A DNA stretch of 33,478 nucleotides from Myxococcales bacterium. GTDB lineage: Bacteria > Myxococcota > Myxococcia > Myxococcales > JAKAPL01. The stretch is taken from the NCBI GenBank assembly GCA_021807105.1, contig JAKAPL010000040.1, forward strand, positions 1-33,478, read 5' to 3'. The stretch's first letter is position 1, and the number at the start of each line of letters is the position of its first letter. This document shows positions 5,695 through 13,398 of the stretch, in pieces. The translations under genes and the position numbers were made by a program. The notes beneath the pieces were generated by a model, which saw only the letters and a program-made list of their open reading frames with translations, did no database searches and was not told where the DNA came from.

Positions 5695-7821
5695 TTGGCC
5701 GAGCCATCGCCCGCCGTCCAGTGCCCGAAGTGCCGCCATGCTTCCACCGAGCCCCTGAACTTCTGCCCGAAGTGCGGCGCGGACCTGCGGGGTATCGGCG
5801 GCTTCACCGACACCTTCGCGGGGACGCTCGCCGGCAAGGTGATCGCCGACCGCTACCGGATCATCGAGCGGCTGGGCGAGGGGGGCATGGGGGCGGTCTA
5901 CAAGGTCCAGCACACGCGGATGGGCAAGGTGATGGCGCTCAAGCTCCTGCGCCCGGAGCTGTCGCAGCGGACGGAGGCACTCGAGCGCTTCCGCCAGGAG
6001 GCCGAGGTCGTCGCCCGGCTCTCGTCCCCGCACACGATCTCGATCTTCGACTTCGGCGAGACCGACGAGGGCACGCTCTACATCGCGATGGAGTACCTCC
6101 CGGGCAGCGACCTCGCCCATGTCCTGCGGCTGGAGGGACGGCTGCCGGAGGCCCGGGTCGCCGAGATCGGGACCCAGGCGTGCCGTTCGCTCGCCGAGGC
6201 CCACGACAACGGGATCATCCACCGGGACATCAAGCCGGCGAACGTCATGCTCCTGCGCACCCGCGAGAAGCAGGATCTGGTGAAGGTGCTCGACTTCGGG
6301 ATCGCCAAGCTCCGGGCGCGGCGAGGGACCGACAGCCCGATCACCGGCGCCGGGGACTTCGTGGGCACCCCCGAGTACCTCTCGCCCGAGCAGGCCCGCG
6401 GCGAAGGGCTGACGCCGGCCTCGGACATCTACGCCCTCGGGGCGATGCTCTACGAGCTGGCCTGCGGGGTGCCGGTCTTCGACGGCGCCACGCCGCTCGC
6501 GATCGTCTCCCGCCACCTGACCGAGGAGCCGGCGCCGCCCCGGCGGCGGGTTCCGGGGCTCCCCCTGTCGCCGGCCTTCGAGGCGCTCTTGCTGAAGACG
6601 CTCGCCAAGCAGCCGGAGTGCCGCTTCGCCTCCGCGGACGAGCTGCGGGCCGCGCTCGAGCCGCTCGCGGGACTGCGGGCCGTGCCGGAGTTCAGCCAGA
6701 CGCCCCGGGACACCGGCGACCTCTCGATCGCGAGCCGCGAGGACTGGGCGCGGTTCGAGCGGCGGCTGCGCCGCGGGATCTGGACCCGCAACGTGGCCGC
6801 ACTCCTGGTGACGGCCGGCGTCCTCGCCGGCGGCGCCTGGTACACGCGCCGGCTGCTCTCCGCGCCGCCCGCGCCGCTCACCCAGGAGGTCGAGCCGAAC
6901 GACCGGGCGTCGCAGGCGAACCTGATCGGCAGCGGCCTGCCCATCCGTGGCCACCTTGGCGCCCGTTTCTCGGATCTGTCGAGCGACAAGGACTTCTTCC
7001 GGATCGAGATCACCGGGACCGACGAGGTCCTGCGCGCGGAGGCGACCGGCGTGCCGGGGATGAGCCTCGTCCTCGACCTGTACGGGCCCGGCAGCCCGGC
7101 GCCGCTGACCCGCGCGGACGGTCCCCCCGGCGGGGGCGTGGTCATCCCGGACTGGCCGGTCGAGGAGGGGACCTACTACCTCGAGCTGCGAGCGAAGACG
7201 GCGCCGGGGCAGGTGCCGCCGGAGAACGTCTCCGACTGGTACACGCTCACCGCGACCGCGACGCCGCGCCTGCCGGGCGAGGAGAAGCGGCCCAACTTCA
7301 CGCCGGAGACGGCGAGCGCGGCGGCCTTCGAACAGCCCGCGCTCGGCTACCCCGCGCAGGCCGGCGGGACGGCCTTTTTCGCGCTCGATCCGCTCTCGGC
7401 CAGGGCGGAGCTGATGGGGGTGAAGCTCGCGGCGGTCCTCACGCCGGTCGCCGGCGCCGACCTGCGGCTCGTCCTCGGCAACGAGGAGCTGCCGGCGGGG
7501 AGAGCTGGCTTCTTGCCCGAGCTTTCCGGGGTGTCGCGGCGCATCGTGGGGGTGAAGACGGTGGGCGGAGGCATCGCCCGCGACCCGTTCGTGATCGCGT
7601 TCTTCACCCCCCGCGGCGACGGCGGACACGCGCTCGTCTCGGCGGTGCGCCGGCTGGTCGCGGCGGGGCGGAGCTCCGACGCCGCGGCGCTCGCCGCCGG
7701 CGCCGAGAAGCTCGTCCCGGGAGCCCCCTGGGCGCCGGCCGTGCAGGCGGCGCTGCGCGGCTCCGACGCCCCCCCCGGCGCGGCGCGAACCTCCTCGAGA
7801 GTCGTCGAGCCGACGCGGTAG
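5695..7821 (+). CDS. Membrane-anchored Hanks-type Ser/Thr protein kinase with zinc ribbon and pre-peptidase-like sensor domain
   Basis: A 708-aa transmembrane kinase. The start is TTG at 5695, supported by GGAGGAAG 8 bp upstream and by the zinc ribbon that begins just after it; the frame remains open further upstream but over the divergent gene. Domains in order: a zinc ribbon (C10, C13, C24, C27); the kinase domain with glycine loop GEGGMGAVYKV (61-71), ATP-binding K83, catalytic D178 in HRDIKPAN, DFG at 200 and GTPEYLSPEQ activation segment; a transmembrane helix (about 366-382); and an extracytoplasmic part beginning with EVEPNDRASQAN and containing YYLEL, typical of bacterial pre-peptidase C-terminal domains. 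The external domain probably senses an envelope signal and controls cytoplasmic phosphorylation. The HAD gene follows 9 bp downstream. Substrates are unknown. Confidence 0.9.
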   Translation: MAEPSPAVQCPKCRHASTEPLNFCPKCGADLRGIGGFTDTFAGTLAGKVIADRYRIIERLGEGGMGAVYKVQHTRMGKVMALKLLRPELSQRTEALERFRQEAEVVARLSSPHTISIFDFGETDEGTLYIAMEYLPGSDLAHVLRLEGRLPEARVAEIGTQACRSLAEAHDNGIIHRDIKPANVMLLRTREKQDLVKVLDFGIAKLRARRGTDSPITGAGDFVGTPEYLSPEQARGEGLTPASDIYALGAMLYELACGVPVFDGATPLAIVSRHLTEEPAPPRRRVPGLPLSPAFEALLLKTLAKQPECRFASADELRAALEPLAGLRAVPEFSQTPRDTGDLSIASREDWARFERRLRRGIWTRNVAALLVTAGVLAGGAWYTRRLLSAPPAPLTQEVEPNDRASQANLIGSGLPIRGHLGARFSDLSSDKDFFRIEITGTDEVLRAEATGVPGMSLVLDLYGPGSPAPLTRADGPPGGGVVIPDWPVEEGTYYLELRAKTAPGQVPPENVSDWYTLTATATPRLPGEEKRPNFTPETASAAAFEQPALGYPAQAGGTAFFALDPLSARAELMGVKLAAVLTPVAGADLRLVLGNEELPAGRAGFLPELSGVSRRIVGVKTVGGGIARDPFVIAFFTPRGDGGHALVSAVRRLVAAGRSSDAAALAAGAEKLVPGAPWAPAVQAALRGSDAPPGAARTSSRVVEPTR

Positions 7822-7824
7822 ATT
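7795..7824 (+). promoter_or_regulatory. Possible internal promoter for the HAD gene
   Basis: TCGAGA (7795-7800) and TAGATT (7819-7824) are spaced 18 bp apart. The -10 overlaps the kinase stop codon and ends 6 bp before the ATG of the next gene, which lacks a Shine-Dalgarno sequence. This would give a leaderless transcript. Confidence 0.3.
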
Positions 7825-7830
7825 GGCCGC

Positions 7831-8547
7831 ATGGCCTCATCGCTCGCCCCGCTCGCCGCGCACCCCCTCGACCGTGTCCTCGCCGCCGTCGCCGCGTCGC
7901 CGGGCCTGTGCGTCTTCGACCTCGATTCGACCCTCTTCGACAACCGCCCACGCCAGGCGCTCATCCTGCGCGAGCTCGGCGTCGCGATCGGTGAACCGCT
8001 CCTCGCCCGCGTCCTCCCCGAGCACTTCCGGACCTGGGACCTCGCGGCCGCCATGCGCAACGCGGGCCTCTCCGGTGAGCGGGCGGCGGCGCTCGCCCAG
8101 CCGGCGGCTCGCTTCTGGAAGGAGCGGTTCTTCTCGAGCGCGTACTGCCGCCACGATGTTCCGGTGCCCGGCGCGGTCGCCTTCGTCGCCGAGGTCCGGC
8201 GACTCGGCGCTCCGGTCGCCTACCTGACGGGCCGGCCGCACCAGATGGAGGCGGGGACGCTCGCCGCGCTCGCCGCGGCCGGCTTCCCCTTGCCCGAGCC
8301 TCCCGCGGTGCGACTCTTCCTGAAGCCGGATCCCGGGATGGGCGACGATCTCTGGAAGGAGAGGGCCGGCGCGGACCTCGCGAGGCTCGGGCCGGTCGCC
8401 GCCCTCTTCGACAACGAGCCCGCGCACATCAACGGCTACCGGCGCCTCTACCCGCGCGCCGCCTGCATCCACCTCGCGACCGACGACTCCGGACGGCCGA
8501 TCCCGCTGCTCGACGGGATCACGTCGGTGGGCGACTTCCGCCGCTGA
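7831..8547 (+). CDS. HAD-superfamily hydrolase (phosphatase-like)
   Basis: A 238-aa soluble protein with all four haloacid-dehalogenase motifs: motif I DLDSTLFDN (nucleophile Asp and acid/base Asp, near residue 30), motif II YLTGR, a motif III lysine in FLKPDP, and motif IV ALFDNEPAHIN with acidic residues for Mg2+. A helical cap-like insert lies between motifs I and II. The family hydrolyses phosphate monoesters of many substrates, and the actual substrate cannot be read from the sequence. The gene starts 9 bp after the kinase stop, so it may be cotranscribed. A -10-like TAGATT directly before the ATG suggests it also has its own start. It converges with the membrane-protein gene ending at 8599. 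Confidence 0.85.
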   Translation: MASSLAPLAAHPLDRVLAAVAASPGLCVFDLDSTLFDNRPRQALILRELGVAIGEPLLARVLPEHFRTWDLAAAMRNAGLSGERAAALAQPAARFWKERFFSSAYCRHDVPVPGAVAFVAEVRRLGAPVAYLTGRPHQMEAGTLAALAAAGFPLPEPPAVRLFLKPDPGMGDDLWKERAGADLARLGPVAALFDNEPAHINGYRRLYPRAACIHLATDDSGRPIPLLDGITSVGDFRR

Positions 8548-8598
8548 CGAGGCCGGCCGGGCGCCCTCGCGCAGCAGGAGATTCTCGGCCGCGGCCGA

Positions 8599-9222
8599 TC
8601 AGCGGGCAGACCGCGCCAGCCGCCGCCCGAGCCAGGCGCCGTTGAAGGCGAGGAGAACGGCGAGGAGCACGAACCAGGCCGCGGGCCAACCCCAGGACCG
8701 GGGGCGAACGCCGGCGGCGAGAATCCAGACGTTCCGCGTGCCAGCGAGGCGGCCGGGTGGGGCCAATTCATCACGCTCGATGAAGTAGCGGATCACCTTG
8801 GCGAACCGCGGGTCCCGCTCCTCGGATTCGAGCCGCCCCTCGGCGATCACCGGACCCGCGCGCGCGGGAGCCCCCCGCGGCCGATCGAGGAGGATCGGGA
8901 CGTCGGTGAAAGGGACCAGCTCACGCTGGGCGAATCCACTCGTGTACCGGCTCGCCTCGGAGGCGACATGGCCCGAGACGTGGGCAAACAGCCCGGAGCG
9001 AGCGCGTTCGAGGTGCCAGCCTGCCGGGCCGCCGAGGTCAACGGCGTTCGGGGACGAAAAGAGATAGGACAGATCGGGCCACTGCCGGGCAGTCAGGAAG
9101 AGGCTCAACGCGAGGCCGAGCACGGGGACCAGGTTGCCCCACGGACTCGGACGAGAAACGGCGGGCGCCGGCTCGGGAGCGGGCGCGAGGAACCGCTCTT
9201 CCAGCTCTTCTAGATCGTCCAC
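8599..9222 (-). CDS. Two-helix membrane protein of unknown function downstream of ispDF
   Basis: A 207-aa protein. A cytoplasmic Pro/Glu-rich N-terminus (1-28) is followed by a first hydrophobic helix (about 29-47). An extracytoplasmic domain of about 130 residues comes next, containing a HVSGHVASEASRYTSG stretch and ending with RNVWILAAG. The second helix (about 180-198, AAWFVLLAVLLAFNGAWL) has a basic tail. No family is recognised. The start overlaps the end of ispDF by 13 bp, so the two genes are probably translated from one message. A 14-bp perfect palindrome (TCGGCCGCGGCCGA, 8585-8598) lies just past its stop, between it and the convergent HAD gene. Confidence 0.75.
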   Translation of the reverse strand: MDDLEELEERFLAPAPEPAPAVSRPSPWGNLVPVLGLALSLFLTARQWPDLSYLFSSPNAVDLGGPAGWHLERARSGLFAHVSGHVASEASRYTSGFAQRELVPFTDVPILLDRPRGAPARAGPVIAEGRLESEERDPRFAKVIRYFIERDELAPPGRLAGTRNVWILAAGVRPRSWGWPAAWFVLLAVLLAFNGAWLGRRLARSAR

Positions 9223-10370
9223 AATAGCGCCACCGCTTGCACGGCGATACCCTCGGCCCGGCCCACGAAGCCGAGCCCTTCTCCGGTCGTCGCCTTGACG
9301 TTCACCCGCTCCGGAGGCACACCGAGCTTCTCGGCCAGCCGGGCGCTCATCCGCTCGGCCTCGGGGGCAATCTTGGGTCTCCGGGCCGCGATGGTCAAGT
9401 CGACGTTCTCCACCCGCAGCCCCCGTTCGCGGGCCCTCGCGACCACCGATTCCAGGAGCCCGAGGCTGTCGGCGCCGGCAAACGCGGGATCCGAGTCCGG
9501 GAAGTGGCGCCCCAGGTCGCCGAGGCCCGCGGCGCCCAGGATCGCGTCGGCGATCGCGTGGGCGACGACGTCGGCGTCGCTGTGGCCGGCGAGGCCGTCG
9601 CCTTTGAACTCGACGCCCCCGAGCACGAGCCTGCGCCCGGGGGCGAAGGGATGGACGTCGTAGCCGAACCCGATCCGCGGGCGCGCGCGGTCGCCCAGCT
9701 CGCGCGCGGCCGCCGCGAGATCCTCGGGCCGCGTAATCTTCACGTTCCCGGCCGCTCCGGGGACGATGGCCACGGGGAACCCGGCGGCCTCGCAGATCCC
9801 GGCCTCGTCCGTGAGGTCCTCGCCTCGCCCGCCGAGCCGTGCGAACGCCTCGCGCAGGACCTCGACGCGGAACGCCTGCGGCGTCTGGGCGAGCCTCAAG
9901 GCGGCGCGCTCCAGCGTCCGCACGATCCGGTCCCCTTCCACCTGCTTGACCGTGTCGGAGATCGGAACGACGGGCACGGCCGCGCCGTGCTCCCAGGCTG
10001 CAGCAAGCACCCGCGCGAACAGCTCCGGGCCGGCGAGCGGACGGACGCCGTCGTGAACGGCGACGAGCAGCGGCGTGGTCACGAGCGCGGCGAGGCCGTT
10101 GCGGACCGAGAAGGACCGGAGGGGCCCGCCAGGAACGACATGGAGCGGGACTGCGAGGCCGAGCGGTTCGAGGTCTCGCCTCGTCCGCTCCTCCTCTCCC
10201 GCCGGGACCACCACGGAGATCTCGGCCGCGTTCGCCGCCGCCGCGGAGAGCACGGACCGGGCGAGGACGCTCTGCCCTCCAAGTCGTGCGAACTGCTTGA
10301 GCCCTCCGAACCGCGCTCCGCTCCCTGCGGCGGCCACGACGACGCCGGCACGCGGCGGGGGTGCACTCAC
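9210..10370 (-). CDS. ispDF: Bifunctional IspD/IspF enzyme of the MEP isoprenoid pathway
   Basis: A 386-aa fusion enzyme. The IspD part (about 1-225) transfers CMP to 2-C-methyl-D-erythritol 4-phosphate. It shows the CTP-binding loop VVVAAAGSGARFGGLKQF (10-27), VHDGVRPL and TPQAFR. The IspF part (about 232-386) closes 2-C-methyl-D-erythritol 2,4-cyclodiphosphate. Its metal ligands are D238 and H240 in FGYDVHPF, with HSDADVVAHAIADA at 263-276, FPDSDP, and KATTGEGLGFVGRAEGI near the end. The middle enzyme, IspE, is not here. The start is a GTG at 10370 with no clear ribosome binding site, only a few residues before the conserved IspD strand. The downstream membrane-protein gene overlaps its stop. 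carD lies 84 bp upstream. Confidence 0.95.
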   Translation of the reverse strand: MSAPPPRAGVVVAAAGSGARFGGLKQFARLGGQSVLARSVLSAAAANAAEISVVVPAGEEERTRRDLEPLGLAVPLHVVPGGPLRSFSVRNGLAALVTTPLLVAVHDGVRPLAGPELFARVLAAAWEHGAAVPVVPISDTVKQVEGDRIVRTLERAALRLAQTPQAFRVEVLREAFARLGGRGEDLTDEAGICEAAGFPVAIVPGAAGNVKITRPEDLAAAARELGDRARPRIGFGYDVHPFAPGRRLVLGGVEFKGDGLAGHSDADVVAHAIADAILGAAGLGDLGRHFPDSDPAFAGADSLGLLESVVARARERGLRVENVDLTIAARRPKIAPEAERMSARLAEKLGVPPERVNVKATTGEGLGFVGRAEGIAVQAVALLWTI

Positions 10371-10454
10371 GCGAGCGGACCGCCCGGCAAGCGCGGGGGC
10401 CCCTCCCAGCGGGGGAGCGGCCAGGAGAGAGGGCCTCGGACCGCCACGACTTTC

Positions 10455-11006
10455 CTAGCAGTTGAAGATGGCGCGCAGGTCTCCCTCGATCTCCTCCTCG
10501 TCGCAGTTCTTCGCGAGAGAGAGCTCCTTGATCAGCAGGGAACGCGCGGTATCCAGCATCTTCCGCTCGCCGAACGACAGATCCTTGTCGAACTTGAGGA
10601 GGTAGAGATCCCGGAGGACGGCCGCGATCTCGAAGACCGAGCCCGTCTTGATCTTCTCCATGTACTCCCGGTAGCGCCGGTTCCAGGTCGTCGAGTCGAC
10701 GGCGATGTCCTTCTCCTTGAGGATGGAGTAGACTTGCCGGACCTCCTTCTCCTGAATGATGTCCCGGAGCCCGACGCTGTCGACCTTGTTGAGCGGAATC
10801 TTGATCTTGAGCCCGTTGTCCAGCATCCGAAGCTCGTAAAAGGACTGCCGCTGGCCGGCGATGTCCTCATGGACGATGCCGGTCAACTCCCCGACGCCGT
10901 GCCCCGGATAGACGGCCTTGTCCCCGATCTTGAACGAGGTAGGCGTGGCAGGCGTGGGCATGGACATAGAGATGGACGACGAACGTGCCTGTGGGCGGCT
11001 GGGCAT
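10455..11006 (-). CDS. CarD/CdnL-family transcription regulator
   Basis: A 183-aa protein of the CarD_CdnL_TRCF family, which binds the RNA polymerase beta subunit and stabilises open promoter complexes, notably at rRNA promoters. The N-terminal polymerase-interaction domain starts at SFKIGDKAVYPGHGVGEL. The helical C-terminal DNA-binding half contains TTWNRRYREYMEKIKTGS and LSFGERKMLDTARSLLIKEL. The ATG at 11006 is chosen over 11033 because AGGAGG lies at 11011-11016 just upstream. About 23 Ser/Pro-rich residues precede the conserved core. CdnL is essential in myxobacteria; this protein is closer in length to CdnL than to the larger CarD with AT hooks. ispDF lies downstream on the same strand. 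Confidence 0.9.
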   Translation of the reverse strand: MPSRPQARSSSISMSMPTPATPTSFKIGDKAVYPGHGVGELTGIVHEDIAGQRQSFYELRMLDNGLKIKIPLNKVDSVGLRDIIQEKEVRQVYSILKEKDIAVDSTTWNRRYREYMEKIKTGSVFEIAAVLRDLYLLKFDKDLSFGERKMLDTARSLLIKELSLAKNCDEEEIEGDLRAIFNC

Positions 11007-11036
11007 GAAACCTCCTGTCGTCGGGAGAACCAAGCG

Positions 11037-11065
11037 ACGCTAGCAGGTATTCCTCTTGAAGTCAA
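11037..11065 (-). promoter_or_regulatory. Promoter for carD
   Basis: On the minus strand TTGACT (11060-11065) and TAGCGT (11037-11042) are 17 bp apart. The spacing is ideal, and the hexamers match 5/6 and 3/6. The transcript would start near 11030, giving a short leader that contains the AGGAGG site. Confidence 0.55.
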
Positions 11066-11192
11066 GACACTTACATCCTCATTGCGCCACCCTGGAACGC
11101 GCAATCCGCGGCCGCCATTGAGCCTTTTGGCCTCGCTCGCGGCGCGCCCGAATTTTGCACGAATCTCGGCTCTCGACCGAGACGACGCAGAA

Positions 11193-11222
11193 TGGACAGC
11201 GAGTCTCGATTCGGGCTAGACT
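11193..11222 (+). promoter_or_regulatory. Promoter for the PilZ gene
   Basis: TGGACA (11193-11198) and TAGACT (11217-11222) are 18 bp apart. The -10 ends 9 bp before the ATG. A short purine run (AGGGGA) sits between them, so a very short leader with a weak ribosome site is possible. Confidence 0.45.
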
Positions 11223-11231
11223 GGCAGGGGA

Positions 11232-11561
11232 ATGAACAATCGCCGTGCCAGCGAGCGGCGCCTCCATCGGGACTCCGTCCTGTTGAAGGACCCCGGGGCG
11301 CGCCAGGTGATGGCTGCGACAACACTGAACGTCTCGGAAGGCGGTCTGCTCGTCGAGCTGCTCAATCAAGCTCCACGGGTCCCGAACTTCGTCGTCGTCC
11401 ACCTCGAGCTGGGCGGCGCCCCGAGCCTCGTCCAGGCCGTCGTCCAGCGCGCGGTGGAGACGCGTGGCCATCAGCGGCTTGCCCTTCGTTTCATCGACTT
11501 GGGCGAGCAGGAGCGCCAGCTCTTGCGAATGAAGCTGCGCCGCTCCCCTCGCGGCGGTTGA
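11232..11561 (+). CDS. PilZ-domain protein (likely cyclic-di-GMP responsive)
   Basis: A 109-aa single-domain protein. The N-terminal RRASERR segment supplies the RxxxR motif (R5-R9) and NVSEGG (33-38) supplies the (D/N)xSxxG motif; together they form the c-di-GMP binding site of PilZ domains. The remainder alternates beta strands (FVVVHLEL, QAVVQRAV, RLALRFIDL) and ends in a basic helix, as expected. Stand-alone PilZ proteins relay c-di-GMP levels to motility, polysaccharide or transcription machinery, and the target cannot be inferred. It is followed 33 bp downstream by a zinc-ribbon gene whose promoter overlaps this stop codon. Confidence 0.85.
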   Translation: MNNRRASERRLHRDSVLLKDPGARQVMAATTLNVSEGGLLVELLNQAPRVPNFVVVHLELGGAPSLVQAVVQRAVETRGHQRLALRFIDLGEQERQLLRMKLRRSPRGG

Positions 11562-11586
11562 CAGCGCGGGCGAGTCACTTTATTTG
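11558..11586 (+). promoter_or_regulatory. Promoter for the acidic zinc-ribbon gene
   Basis: A perfect -35 TTGACA (11558-11563) overlaps the PilZ stop codon. TATTTG (11581-11586) follows after a 17-bp spacer. The ATG comes 8 bp after the -10, preceded only by G/C-rich sequence without a ribosome site, which suggests a leaderless transcript. Confidence 0.5.
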
Positions 11587-11594
11587 GCCCGCCC

Positions 11595-11957
11595 ATGACC
11601 TTCGATCTCGTCTGTGGAGAATGCGAATCCGGCTTCGACCTGGACTTGGACGACATCCTAGAGGACGCCACCCGGATCGTCTGCCCAACCTGCCACGCCA
11701 AGGCGCCTCGCCGGCAGACCGACCTGCTCGTCTCGGCGATCGACGAGCTGCTGCACGCCATCGGCGGCCTCGCCGAACATTTCTCCGTCTCGCTGGCGGT
11801 CGAGACGGACGATCTGTCGCCGGCCTACGAACCACAGGGGCACAAGTCCCATCGCCGCGCGCAAGCGGACGAGGACGAGGACGAGGACGAGGCGGACGAG
11901 GAAGCGAATGCGGACGAGGATTACGCGGAAGACGGCGACCTAGACGACGATGGATGA
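11595..11957 (+). CDS. Zinc-ribbon protein with acidic C-terminal tail
   Basis: A 120-aa protein. C7-x-x-C10 and C30-x-x-C33 form one zinc ribbon like those at the start of MJ0042-type or RNA-polymerase-like proteins. A helix-forming middle (about 42-70) follows, and the last 30 or so residues are almost only Asp, Glu and Ala. The acidic tail could mimic nucleic acid or bind a basic partner; this is inference. No family name is assigned. Its 3' end overlaps the convergent HIT gene by 37 bp. The repetitive GAC/GAG codons of the tail are therefore read on the other strand as the Ser/Arg-rich end of the HIT protein. Confidence 0.7.
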   Translation: MTFDLVCGECESGFDLDLDDILEDATRIVCPTCHAKAPRRQTDLLVSAIDELLHAIGGLAEHFSVSLAVETDDLSPAYEPQGHKSHRRAQADEDEDEDEADEEANADEDYAEDGDLDDDG

Positions 11958-12454
11958 TCCGACAGGAGAAGGGACAGGGCTTCGTGCAGCCGCTCCCAAC
12001 TCCGATCCAGATGCTCGATCATCACCTTGGTGTCGGCGAGGACGGGCATGAAATTGGTGTCGCCATTCCAGCGAGGCACGGCGTGCCAGTGTAGATGGCC
12101 GGCGATGCCCGCGCCCGCCGCGCGCCCGAGGTTCATCCCCACGTTGAACCCGTCCGGCGCGTAGCTCTTTTCGAGCGCCTTCAACGAGAGTTGGAGGAGG
12201 CGCCCGAGGTCCGCCAACTCCTCCACGGCGAGGTCCGTGAAGTCCGCCGTATGACGGCGCGGGATCACCATCAGGTGGCCGTTGTTGTACGGGTACCGGT
12301 TGAGGATGGCGAAGCTCGTGCGGCTGCGCCCAAGGATGAGGTTCTTGCGGTCGGCGGCGAGCCCCTCCTGCGCCGGGAGGTCACAGAAGATGCATCCCGG
12401 CGGCGCTTCGGCCTCGATCAGATCGAGCCGCCACGGCGCCCATAGCCGCTTCAT
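11921..12454 (-). CDS. HIT-family nucleotide hydrolase/phosphorylase
   Basis: A 177-aa protein of the histidine-triad superfamily. Residues 120-124 are H-L-H-W-H, the HxHxHxx catalytic triad that forms a nucleotidyl-His intermediate. C21 and C24 (CIFC) form the usual N-terminal zinc half-site, and YPYNNGHLMVIPRRH is the conserved core strand. Length and motifs resemble diadenosine tetraphosphate phosphorylase-like HIT proteins common in this branch. The exact nucleotide substrate is not determined. It overlaps the start of the HIT coding region with the end of sppA by 4 bp (ATGA), so translation is likely coupled in an rpsA-sppA-HIT operon. The last 14 residues are a low-complexity tail opposite the zinc-ribbon gene. 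Confidence 0.9.
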   Translation of the reverse strand: MKRLWAPWRLDLIEAEAPPGCIFCDLPAQEGLAADRKNLILGRSRTSFAILNRYPYNNGHLMVIPRRHTADFTDLAVEELADLGRLLQLSLKALEKSYAPDGFNVGMNLGRAAGAGIAGHLHWHAVPRWNGDTNFMPVLADTKVMIEHLDRSWERLHEALSLLLSDHPSSSRSPSSA

Positions 12455-13365
12455 TGGACGGCGCCGCTCGGGGTGAGGAAGAGCAGACCCAAGGGCGGCG
12501 TGGCCGCCTCGCGCAGTCCCAGGGCCGCGGATTCGCTGGTCTCGCGGATGAACTTGGACAGCTTGAGCTCCGTCTCCTCGGGAGGATAGACGAGCCGCGG
12601 CCTCCCCTTGGCCCCGGCCAACTCGAGCGCGCCCTCGGCCGCCTCTTCCAGGCCGCCGAGACGGTCGACGAAGCCCACCTTCTGTGCCTGCTCCCCCGAG
12701 AGCACGCGGCCGTCGGCGAGAGGCCGCACCTTGTCGACCGAAAGCTTGCGCCCCTGGGCGACCGCTCCGAGGAACTGCTCGTACACGTCGTCGATGAGCC
12801 CCTGGAGAAACTTCCGATCGTCGTCGGTCATCGGGCGGAACGGCGATCCGACGTCCTTCAGCTTGCCGCTCTTGATGACGTTGACACCCACGCGCGCCCA
12901 GCCGAGGAGCTGGTCGACCTCCGGGAGGTCGGCGATGACGCCAATGCTGCCGGTCAGCGTCCCGGGCTCGGCGTAGATGCGGCGCGCCGCCACCGCGAGA
13001 TAAAAGGCGCCAGAGGCCGCCTCGTTGCCCATCGACACTACCACCGGCTTGACCTTTGCGGTTCGCGCGATGGCGTCGTGGATCTCCTGGGAGGGGGCGA
13101 CCGCCCCACCGGGGGAGTCGACGCGCACCACGATCGCCCGGATATCCTCCCGATCCCGGAACCGCCGCAGTTGCTTCAGGACCTCGTCAGGCGATCGAAT
13201 CATCCCCTCGACCTGGACGACACCGACGGGAATCCGCCCGGGCAGTCCGAAGCCCTCCTCGGAGGATCGCAACGCCGTGACGATCACCGTCAACGCCGCC
13301 GCCGCGAACAAGACAAAGGCCGCGCTGGCGATCGCCACCACGATGATGAGGGTTCGCCGCTCCAT
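12451..13365 (-). CDS. sppA: Signal peptide peptidase SppA (S49 family)
   Basis: A 304-aa short-form SppA, which cleaves remnant signal peptides in the membrane after secretion. An N-terminal transmembrane helix (about 5-32) is followed by the periplasmic ClpP-like fold. Key features are RVDSPGGAV (81-89), the nucleophile S118 in EAASGAFYLA, and TGSIGVI (138-144). The KSGKLKDVGSPFR segment supplies the catalytic Lys (probably K170). The size matches the half-length bacterial enzyme, not the duplicated E. coli form. It lies 33 bp downstream of rpsA and overlaps the HIT gene by 4 bp. Confidence 0.93.
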   Translation of the reverse strand: MERRTLIIVVAIASAAFVLFAAAALTVIVTALRSSEEGFGLPGRIPVGVVQVEGMIRSPDEVLKQLRRFRDREDIRAIVVRVDSPGGAVAPSQEIHDAIARTAKVKPVVVSMGNEAASGAFYLAVAARRIYAEPGTLTGSIGVIADLPEVDQLLGWARVGVNVIKSGKLKDVGSPFRPMTDDDRKFLQGLIDDVYEQFLGAVAQGRKLSVDKVRPLADGRVLSGEQAQKVGFVDRLGGLEEAAEGALELAGAKGRPRLVYPPEETELKLSKFIRETSESAALGLREAATPPLGLLFLTPSGAVQ

Positions 13366-13398
13366 GAGGGCTCGGCCGCGCGCGGGCGCCGGCGGCGC

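Noticed and set aside
3622-7629. A 1335-codon minus-strand open frame
   Set aside because: It runs antisense to the kinase gene and in another frame of the BNR lipoprotein gene, has no recognisable domain, and is explained by the high GC content at third codon positions.
8585-8598. Intrinsic terminator between the convergent genes at 8547 and 8599
   Set aside because: TCGGCCGCGGCCGA is a perfect palindrome but has no loop and no T-run on either side.
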